Assembly (NCBI GenBank): GCA_047528255.1
Contig: CP180024.1
Coordinates: 1,240,001 to 1,304,000, forward strand
Length of the DNA: 64,000 nt
Reading direction: 5' to 3'
From: G047528255 sp047528255
Lineage (GTDB): Bacteria; Bacteroidota; Bacteroidia; Flavobacteriales; Blattabacteriaceae
This document shows positions 57,713 through 64,000 of the stretch, piece after piece. Below the pieces are notes generated by a model. It saw only the letters and a list, made by a program, of their open reading frames with translations, made no database searches and was not told the origin of the DNA. The translations under genes were made by a program, and so were the position numbers. The number at the start of each line of letters is the position of its first letter. Positions within the stretch are counted from its first letter, which is position 1.

Positions 57713-58591
57713 TTATTTAGGTTCTTGCCAAATCACTTTCCCTCCTTGAGGGAGATTGGGATTAGGAGGCTTATTAGGATTCTTGTTGATATAATAAACA
57801 TAGCTGGAAATCTTTTCGATGTCATTACCTTTGACCTCTCCAGTAGCTCCAAAACCACGCATGGTGGGGTTTTTTTTACTGCCATTCCATACCATGTAAA
57901 AAACATTCTTGAAAAGCTCTTTTTCCGGTGTGTTGATCCAATATTCATCGGTCAAATTAGGTCCTGTGCTGCCACTCCCATCTGCATTATGACAAGTGGC
58001 GCAAATCTCTGCAAACAAGGCTTTCCCCTCAGGGATGAGATCTTCTCTGAACTTGGCGGTTTCTATCGTGGCTTGCGGTCGGGTCTTTTCATAAGCGGCT
58101 ACCTCTTCCATTTGCTTGTGATAAGCGACTTCATATTCTTTTTGAGGGTTGGAAAAATCGGTAAGAAGATAAGCGAAAAAATAAAGTAAAGCGAAAACAA
58201 TGGAGAAATAGAAAAGATTAACCCACCAACTAGGCAGTTTGTTATCAAGCTCTAGGATACCATCGAAATCATGATCAATCTCTTGAACCTTCTCATTTTC
58301 ACCCGAAGGGTTATAAAACCCTGATCTATAAAGCCTTGCAAAATAATTCTCCTTATTCTTTTCAATGAGGTTGTGTCTCTCTTCCTCTGAAAGAAATTTG
58401 ATTTTTTGGTTGTAAATAAGCTCATTGAGAGCCTCTAAGATCAACAAAAGAATCAGAGCAAGAACTAAAACAGCTAAAACGATCGGATGCTTTACGATAG
58501 AAAAGTCGCCTGCTGAAAATACGTAAAAAGCAAATACGATGACAAACAAGGCTGAAGGAATGCTAATATAAGCAGGGGTTCTGATCTTCAT
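57713..58591 (-). CDS. ccoP: cbb3-type cytochrome c oxidase subunit III
   Basis: This 292-residue protein has two N-terminal helices, then a Bacteroidota-type third helix (SWWVNLFYFSIVFALLYFFAY) and one c-type haem site, CATCH, at about residue 197. Proteobacterial CcoP has two haems; a single-haem form is usual in Bacteroidota. It passes electrons from a cytochrome c or quinol route toward the CcoNO core at the cytoplasmic membrane. It overlaps the ccoQ stop by 4 bases and is the last gene of the ccoS-ccoNO-ccoQ-ccoP cluster. Confidence 0.93.
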   Translation of the reverse strand: MKIRTPAYISIPSALFVIVFAFYVFSAGDFSIVKHPIVLAVLVLALILLLILEALNELIYNQKIKFLSEEERHNLIEKNKENYFARLYRSGFYNPSGENEKVQEIDHDFDGILELDNKLPSWWVNLFYFSIVFALLYFFAYLLTDFSNPQKEYEVAYHKQMEEVAAYEKTRPQATIETAKFREDLIPEGKALFAEICATCHNADGSGSTGPNLTDEYWINTPEKELFKNVFYMVWNGSKKNPTMRGFGATGEVKGNDIEKISSYVYYINKNPNKPPNPNLPQGGKVIWQEPK

Positions 58592-58773
58592 AAGATATTG
58601 GTTTCATGACCTTCCAAAGGTAGGTCGCTTACTTCCTTATAATAGTCTTTAGGTTTTTTGTAAACCCAAAAGACCACTATGCAAAAAATAAGGAAAAAAA
58701 ACAACAACACCCCTGATTGAAGTAAATCCCCATATTCAGTAGCCGTGACGTACTGTTTGAAAAAAAATATCAT
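58588..58773 (-). CDS. ccoQ: CcoQ/FixQ-like small cbb3 oxidase subunit
   Basis: This 61-residue protein has one membrane helix (GVLLFFFLIFCIVVFWVY) followed by a K/Y-rich cytoplasmic tail (KKPKDYYKEVSDLPLEG), the typical CcoQ shape. It lies between ccoNO (27 bases away) and ccoP (4-base overlap). CcoQ stabilises the oxidase complex. Sequence similarity in this short family is weak, so position is the main evidence. Confidence 0.8.
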   Translation of the reverse strand: MIFFFKQYVTATEYGDLLQSGVLLFFFLIFCIVVFWVYKKPKDYYKEVSDLPLEGHETNIL

Positions 58774-58800
58774 AAATTACTAGTTTTCAGTGGTTTTATT

Positions 58801-60999
58801 TTATTCAGCTTTGATATCGGTCCCCAAACGCTGCAGATAAGCGATCAACGCAACGATCTCTCTGTTTTCCAAAGGTATGAATCGGATGCCCTGCTGTTGT
58901 CTCTGTTCATCAATCCTTATTTTGATGTCCGGAGATTCGCTATAAATATCCTTGACGATATTGGCCGCCTGTATATGCATATCAACGTAAGCGTTTTTTA
59001 TCTGATCCGGTTCATAGGGCACTCCGAGCTTGACCATTGTACGCATCTTGTCTTGTGTATCCGATTTGTTAAGCTTTTGATATGCTAACCAAGGATAACG
59101 CGGCATGATGGAGGAGGGAGAGGTCGAGCCCGGATCATACATATGTTTGAAATGCCATGAGCTTGGATTTTTACCTCCTTCTCTGGCCAAATCGGGTCCA
59201 GTACGTTTAGATCCCCACAAAAACGGATGATCGTAGACAAATTCTCCTGCCTTAGAATATTCTCGATAACGAACCACTTCATCTCGGAATGGTCTCACCA
59301 TTTGTGAATGGCAAGCGTTACACCCTTCTCTGATGTATATATCTCTGCCTTCGAGTTCAAGAGCAGTATAAGGGTTGACGCTTGAAATGATTGGGACATT
59401 GGATTTAACCACAAATGTAGGTATAATCTCCACTGCCCCTCCGATAGCTACGATAATGAGAGACAAAATAATAAATTGTATCGGTTTACGCTCAAGCCAA
59501 CCGTGAAAAGTTTCCCCAGCTACTTTTCTGGCGTACAATTCGGGCAAAGCAGGAGCTTCGGCCGCTTCATTTCCTACAAAAGTTCCCTTCCTTATGGTCT
59601 TGTATACATTGTAGACCATAAAAAAAGTTCCGAGGATATAAAGACTTCCCCCGATGAATCGCATAATATAGAAGGGAATGATGGCCGTGACCGTATCGAG
59701 AAAATTTTTGTTCATCAACGTTCCGTCGGGTTTGAATTCCTTCCACATCTCAGCCTGTACCACGGCTCCCCAATACAAAGGGATTACATAAAATATAATT
59801 CCCAACGTACCCAACCAAAAATGGGAATTGGCCAAAGGGACAGAATATAGTTTGGTGTTCCAAAGTTTTTGCACCAACCAATAGATCACACCAAAAGCCA
59901 TGAAGCCATTCCAACCCAAAGTACCCAAATGCACGTGAGCGATGACCCAATCGGTGAAATGTCCAATGGCATTCAATGTTTTCGTAGCCAACATCGGCCC
60001 GTCAAAAGTAGCCATACCGTAACACGTGACCGCTACGACGAAAAATTTCAGAATCGGATCTTTGCGCACCTTACCCCAAGATCCTCTAAGAGTCAATAAA
60101 CCATTTAGCATTCCTCCCCAAGAGGGAGCGACAAGCATGATGGAAAACACTGTTCCGAGCATCTGCGCCCAACCCGGAAGAGCCGTATACATCAGATGGT
60201 GCGGGCCGGCCCAGATATAAATGAATATCAGTGACCAGAAGTGTATGATCGAAAGCTTGTACGAGAATACGGGTCTCCCCGAGGCTTTCGGAATGAAATA
60301 ATACATCAGTCCTAAGATCGGTGTGGTCAAGACAAAGGCCACGGCATTATGTCCATACCACCATTGGATCAAAGCGTCCTGAACACCGGCGTAAAGAGAA
60401 TAACTTTTGAATGAGACCGCTGAAATGGGCAGCTCAAGATTGTTGAATATATGCAACATGGCCACAGCCACCCAAGTTCCCAGGAAAAACCAGATGGCGA
60501 CGTAAAGGTGCTTGACGCGTCTCTTGAGGATAGTTCCCACCATATTCACACCATAAATCACCCAAATCACAGTGATAAGGATATCCAAAGGCCATTCATG
60601 CTCCGCATATTCCTTGCTGGTATTGATCCCCATCAAGAAGGTCACCCAAGAAAGGACAATAAAAAGTTGCCATCCCCAGAAATGTAACCAGCTGAGCGCA
60701 TCGCTATACATACGAGCCTTCAAAAGGCGTTGCATTGAATAATAAGAACCGGTGAAAATGATATTACCCACAAAAGCGAAAATGACCGTGGTGGTGTGCA
60801 GCATCCTCCAACGGCCAAAACCGATCAAACCTTGCGAGTTTTTTAAGCTTTCTCCCAAAATCCACTCGGGGAATTGGGGATAAAAGAGCATCAAGGCGAC
60901 GGTCAACCCGACCAAAAAGCCTATCACGGCCCAAAAGATCGTCGCATATAAGAAAGCCTTTACAATACGGTTGTCATAATAAAACTTCTGCACTTCCAT
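58801..60999 (-). CDS. ccoNO: cbb3-type cytochrome c oxidase, fused subunits I and II
   Basis: The 732-residue protein joins CcoN (about 1-490) and CcoO (about 500-732), a fusion typical of Bacteroidota. The CcoN part has the haem-copper ligands: GRWRMLHTTTVIFAF, QWWYGHNAVAF with the CuB His, WAGPHHLMYTALP and GHFTDWVIAHVHLGTLGWNG. The CcoO part has a membrane anchor and one haem c site, CNACHSQM (about residue 560), then PRYPWLAY with a distal Met region. It forms the catalytic core of a high-affinity terminal oxidase suited to low oxygen. ccoS lies just upstream. Confidence 0.96.
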   Translation of the reverse strand: MEVQKFYYDNRIVKAFLYATIFWAVIGFLVGLTVALMLFYPQFPEWILGESLKNSQGLIGFGRWRMLHTTTVIFAFVGNIIFTGSYYSMQRLLKARMYSDALSWLHFWGWQLFIVLSWVTFLMGINTSKEYAEHEWPLDILITVIWVIYGVNMVGTILKRRVKHLYVAIWFFLGTWVAVAMLHIFNNLELPISAVSFKSYSLYAGVQDALIQWWYGHNAVAFVLTTPILGLMYYFIPKASGRPVFSYKLSIIHFWSLIFIYIWAGPHHLMYTALPGWAQMLGTVFSIMLVAPSWGGMLNGLLTLRGSWGKVRKDPILKFFVVAVTCYGMATFDGPMLATKTLNAIGHFTDWVIAHVHLGTLGWNGFMAFGVIYWLVQKLWNTKLYSVPLANSHFWLGTLGIIFYVIPLYWGAVVQAEMWKEFKPDGTLMNKNFLDTVTAIIPFYIMRFIGGSLYILGTFFMVYNVYKTIRKGTFVGNEAAEAPALPELYARKVAGETFHGWLERKPIQFIILSLIIVAIGGAVEIIPTFVVKSNVPIISSVNPYTALELEGRDIYIREGCNACHSQMVRPFRDEVVRYREYSKAGEFVYDHPFLWGSKRTGPDLAREGGKNPSSWHFKHMYDPGSTSPSSIMPRYPWLAYQKLNKSDTQDKMRTMVKLGVPYEPDQIKNAYVDMHIQAANIVKDIYSESPDIKIRIDEQRQQQGIRFIPLENREIVALIAYLQRLGTDIKAE

Positions 61000-61020
61000 G
61001 AGATCGGTTTAATTTTTTAT

Positions 61021-61188
61021 TTATTCAGATTTATTTTCTTGACCGGAAAGAGAGTCATCGAACAACATTCTTACCGCAGGGGATTTATCATCGTCAAATT
61101 GTCCTTTTTTGGCGCTAATCACAAAAATGGTGAGGAAAATAACACCCAAAGAAACACTTACTAATATCATCAAAAATAATATCCCCAT
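61021..61188 (-). CDS. ccoS: cbb3 oxidase assembly protein CcoS
   Basis: This 55-residue gene starts at the ATG at 61188 (MGILFLMILVSVSLGVIFLT) and has one membrane helix. The CcoS signature follows: AKKGQFDDDKSPAVRMLFDD. CcoS is needed for insertion of redox cofactors into cbb3 oxidase. It is the first gene of the oxidase cluster, 21 bases ahead of ccoNO. In most Bacteroidota the copper ATPase gene ccoI precedes it; here 149 bases of very AT-rich DNA and an IS lie upstream instead. Confidence 0.88.
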   Translation of the reverse strand: MGILFLMILVSVSLGVIFLTIFVISAKKGQFDDDKSPAVRMLFDDSLSGQENKSE

Positions 61189-61337
61189 TATAGCTTGCTA
61201 AGTTAAGATTTAAGTCTATTTCTTAATTTAAATTTTTGTTGCATAAGACGGATAATTCAATTATTTATAATAAATCTAAATTAAATTCCTTCTAATTTAG
61301 AACTATCTTAAATATAAACAAGATCTGATAACGTTGC

Positions 61338-61618
61338 GAGAAGGTTGCATGATATAAATCGGTTAAAATATTTGTAAATCAATATATTGTTTCGTTTTTT
61401 TGGATTAAAAAATAAAAAAATTCGGCTCTATGCTCAGGAGCATCGAGCAAATAAAATTTAGTGAACTATATATGGGACGATTTACCAGACGGAGGGCCCC
61501 CTTTCAAAGGGTTAAACACCAGTGATACAATGGGAAGGGATGGAGAAAGAAATAAGAAAAATATATCAAAAATGCCAGGGAATAAAAGGTCAACCTGCTT
61601 ATAGTGGAATCTCGTTAT
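61338..61618 (+). mobile_element. IS5-family L fragment (281 bp)
   Basis: L end GAGAAGGTTGCATGATA runs to CTCGTTAT, where the R end of an inverted copy begins. An 11-base near-copy of the L tip (GATAACGTTGC, 61327-61337) directly precedes it. Confidence 0.9.
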
Positions 61619-62893
61619 GAGATCATTGTATTAATTGTGGATTATGTTTATTCAGCCATCCTAGATGGCTTCGTTAGAGAACGATGTAGATTTAGTCTTT
61701 CACATTGTATTCGAAATACTGTTGATTATAAATTAATTAATTATATCTATTTTTATGGACAGCGCATAATAATACCAGGGGTACGATACAAATTATGCGC
61801 CATAGGCTCCATAAGATGTTGGGCATGCACACGAGCTAATCCTTTGTAACGAGCCTTTCCTGATCTAAACCAACGCTTTATACTGCTAAAAGTATGTTTT
61901 ACTACCCATTTGGGTTTACTCACTAATTATATTGAATAATATAGCTATCCTACTAAGGTCCGGTTTCTATAGGCTTTTTTCTGTATACGCGTCTTTGATG
62001 CCTTGACTATGAAAGTAAAACACATTATCTAGCACTTGGTAACCTTTGTTTTCATATACTTCTCCGGGTTTATATCCTAGTTTGCTTATTAATAGCTTTA
62101 GCCCTCTACTATGATGCTCATTGGCGGCTATCCTATGTACAGCCAGTATCATTCTATTTTTATTCAGCTTTATGTGCTTATTGTATCCTTACTAGAGTTT
62201 ACCTAATTTCTTGAACTATTTCCCTTGAGTGTCTACTCCTGATTGAGTCTCTTTTTTACCCTTTCTTTTCTTTGACTGATTTTCTTTTTCCACTCTTTCT
62301 TCCGACCTCCACTACGTAGGTAGGAGCTCCCTTGGGAGCAAGGGTATTCACTGTAATACTGGCATCTACTATCACTCCTGTTTTAACTATCTCCGATGCT
62401 TTTCTAATTCCTTACTGATCTTTTTCAGTAAGCTTTTATATGCTTTTTTGGCTACTATTTCATTGAAAAACCCGTATAGAGTAGTATAATATAGGATCTG
62501 ATCTTCCAATAGAAAACCTCAAAATAGCATGCAGCTCAAGGATTTTTTCACCAATTCTTCCGTTCCCTATATCACTGAGATCTTATTAGTGACTCAAAAG
62601 TATCATCGTTAAATAACGATATAGCACTGTAATTAGGTTGGCCTTTTATTCCCTATTCTTTTTTGACATATTTTTCTTATTTTTTTCTCTATCCCTTCCT
62701 ACTAGATTAAGGTGTTTAACCTTTTTAAAAACTCACGCCTTCTGATAGAAGGTTCCATATATATTTGACAAAGTTTATTTTCGCGATACTTCGTGAGCAT
62801 AGATCTGAATTTTTTATTTTTTTACTCCAGAATACACGAAATAATATATTGATTTACAAGTATTTTAATAGCCTTATCTGATGTAACGTTCTC
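61619..62893 (-). mobile_element. IS5-family copy, near full length, degraded
   Basis: The copy is 1.28 kb, from R end GAGATCATTGTATTAATTG to L end (RC GAGAACGTTACATCAG). Only short transposase pieces such as MILAVHRIAANEHHSRGLKL (61967-62152) stay in frame. Confidence 0.92.
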
Positions 62894-63063
62894 GTATCGT
62901 CCCCTGGTATTATTATGAGCTGTTCATAAAAATAGATATTAATTAATTAATTTATAATCAATAGTATTTCGAATAAAATATGAAAGACTAAATCTACATC
63001 TTCTCCAACAAAGCCCATATAGGAGGTTGAATAAAGGTAATGCATTATTAACACAATGGTCTC
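62894..63063 (+). mobile_element. IS5-family R-end fragment
   Basis: The last 170 bases of a plus copy start at GTATCGTCCCCTGG and end ACACAATGGTCTC. Together with the L fragment at 61338 it brackets the inverted copy, as if that copy had inserted into a plus copy and deleted its middle. Confidence 0.88.
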
Positions 63064-63119
63064 AAACCGTATCGAATATCGATTTTTGTCGTTTCAAAAT
63101 TTAAAATCAAGGAGCATCT

Positions 63120-63923
63120 ATGGCAAACCCTCCGACCAAAAAAAAAGGCATGTCCTTTATTGATACTCACGCTCATTTATATGTTGAGCAATTTGATTCG
63201 GATCGAGAAGCTGTGATCCAAAATGCTCTGGAATCCGGAGTCAAGCAATTTTATCTCCCCTCCATAGACAGCAGAACTTTGGAGCGTATGCTCTCGCTCG
63301 AGGCCCAATATCCCGGGGTCTGCATCCCGATGATCGGTTTGCACCCCATCAGCGTACGCCCTGATACCATAGAAACGGAGTTGGGATTTATGAAAAAATG
63401 GCTTGATCAGCGTCCGTTTGCCGCAGTGGGAGAGATAGGCATTGATCTTTACTGGGAGCAACGTTTTTTGTATGAACAACGGGAGGCCTTCCGAACCCAG
63501 ATCTCTTGGGCCAAAGAAAAATCGCTCCCTATCGTGATTCACTCCCGATCTTCTTTTGATGATATCTTTGAAATTTTGGAGCAGGAGAGGGACGAACGTT
63601 TGCGCGGCATTTTTCATTGTTTTTCTGGCACGTTCGAACAAGCTCGCAGAGCCATCGATTACGGCATGAAATTAGGCATCGGCGGTATCGTCACTTTCAA
63701 GAACGGACAGATTGATCGATTTTTATATCAAATCGATTTAAAACATATCGTATTGGAAACTGATTCGCCCTATCTGGCTCCTACGCCTTATCGAGGAAAG
63801 CGCAATGAACCTATCTATTTGAGGTTGATTTTGGAAAGGCTTTCCCATATCTATTCCCTTCCTCAAGAAGAAATTGCCAAGATTACTACGGAGAACACTA
63901 CCGAAATTTTTGCAATACATTGA
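63120..63923 (+). CDS. tatD: TatD family metal-dependent deoxyribonuclease
   Basis: The 267-residue TIM-barrel hydrolase has the metal ligands in FIDTHAHLY, GEIGIDLYWE, PIVIHSRSSFDD, HCFSGT and ETDSPYLAP, all intact. Family members are Mg2+-dependent 3'-5' exonucleases linked to DNA repair and turnover. The ATG at 63120 follows an AAGGAG six bases upstream, an unusually clear Shine-Dalgarno for Bacteroidota. The ATG at 63150 (MSFIDTHAHLY) would be the conventional family start and remains possible. The IS end lies 56 bases upstream; pyrH follows. Confidence 0.93.
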   Translation: MANPPTKKKGMSFIDTHAHLYVEQFDSDREAVIQNALESGVKQFYLPSIDSRTLERMLSLEAQYPGVCIPMIGLHPISVRPDTIETELGFMKKWLDQRPFAAVGEIGIDLYWEQRFLYEQREAFRTQISWAKEKSLPIVIHSRSSFDDIFEILEQERDERLRGIFHCFSGTFEQARRAIDYGMKLGIGGIVTFKNGQIDRFLYQIDLKHIVLETDSPYLAPTPYRGKRNEPIYLRLILERLSHIYSLPQEEIAKITTENTTEIFAIH

Positions 63924-63943
63924 TTTGAAAAAAGTTTCCTTAT

Positions 63944-63951
63944 TATATTTG
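63944..63951 (+). promoter_or_regulatory. TAnnTTTG promoter of pyrH
   Basis: TATATTTG is preceded by TTTG at 63924-63927 with a 16-base spacer, and lies 16 bases before the GTG of pyrH. Confidence 0.55.
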
Positions 63952-63967
63952 CAAAAAATCTTTCCGG

Positions 63968-64000
63968 GTGAAATATAAGCGTTTCTTGCTGAAGTTGAGT
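63968..64000 (+). CDS. pyrH: UMP kinase, first 11 codons (cut by window edge)
   Basis: A GTG at 63968 starts MKYKRFLLKLS, which matches the highly conserved beginning of bacterial UMP kinase (MKYKRxLLKLSGE). The promoter at 63944 fits this start. The window ends before any catalytic motif, so the call rests on the N-terminal match alone. UMP kinase phosphorylates UMP to UDP in pyrimidine nucleotide synthesis. Confidence 0.65.
   Translation, partial: MKYKRFLLKLS

Noticed and set aside
507..62152. Numerous short ORFs with GKWLKKSGKLYYGYKK, NEHDSRGLK or RLEDQIPDH as separate hypothetical proteins
   Set aside because: All are pieces of one broken IS5-type transposase and are reported as mobile elements.
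221..63063. CRISPR array or tandem repeat explanation for the recurring sequences
   Set aside because: The repeat unit is 1.27 kb with distinct L and R tips and transposase codons, in both orientations. There are no short evenly spaced repeats.

Overview
The window comes from a Bacteroidota genome whose gene order looks flavobacterial. The supporting blocks are a TPR protein, ribH, mutL and two rhomboids in a row; ribE divergent from pdxA; atpD-atpC divergent from ribF; a porin tail-to-tail with alaS, followed by an M23 peptidase, a MerR regulator and LemA/TPM genes; a fused ccoNO oxidase gene; and repeated TAnnTTTG promoter elements in front of genes. The genome is eroding. About 37% of the window (roughly 23.5 kb by my boundaries) is one insertion-sequence family of about 1.27 kb, present as 13 near-full-length copies and about 22 fragments at 15 loci. 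Every transposase gene I followed is broken. Several ordinary genes are also pseudogenes or remnants: an M23 peptidase, a DUF151 bifunctional nuclease, a nucleoside transporter and a SAM methyltransferase. Leucine, riboflavin and PLP biosynthesis, fatty-acid elongation, F1-ATPase and a cbb3 oxidase remain intact. A host-associated symbiont in the middle of genome reduction is a reasonable inference. The species cannot be named from this sequence.

Layout. 1-2.2 kb: start of an alpha/beta hydrolase and two IS copies. 2.2-7.5 kb: tRNA-Leu(CAA), a MATE exporter, an IS, acpP-fabF. 7.5-13 kb: a structured repeat, IS copies, a small zinc-ribbon ORF, ndk, more IS. 13-19 kb: merR, M23 pseudogene, alaS, porin. 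19-26 kb: IS clusters around a fused alpha-keto-acid dehydrogenase E1. 26-28 kb: two TPM-domain genes and lemA. 29-37 kb: two rhomboids, mutL, ribH, TPR gene, IS, ribE, pdxA. 37-43 kb: atpC-atpD, ribF, an AddB-like nuclease. 43-46 kb: three IS segments end to end. 46-54 kb: leuB, IS cluster, an unknown helical-repeat protein, leuA-leuC-leuD, methyltransferase remnant. 54-57.5 kb: IS copies, DUF151 pseudogene and nupC remnant. 57.5-61.2 kb: ccoP-ccoQ-ccoNO-ccoS. 61.3-63 kb: IS. 63-64 kb: tatD and the first codons of pyrH.

Functionally, leuABCD make leucine, ribE/ribH/ribF give riboflavin and FAD, pdxA serves PLP synthesis, and the cbb3 oxidase with F1 subunits supports microaerobic respiration. 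The most unusual feature is a roughly 100-bp element with three consecutive hairpins. It is present three times and each time joins the transposase-proximal (L) end of the IS. Also notable are IS ends that supply the stop codons of leuB and of the unknown 521-residue protein, and repeated IS-IS junctions at the same internal positions. I found no CRISPR array, prophage, toxin-antitoxin pair or recognisable defence system.
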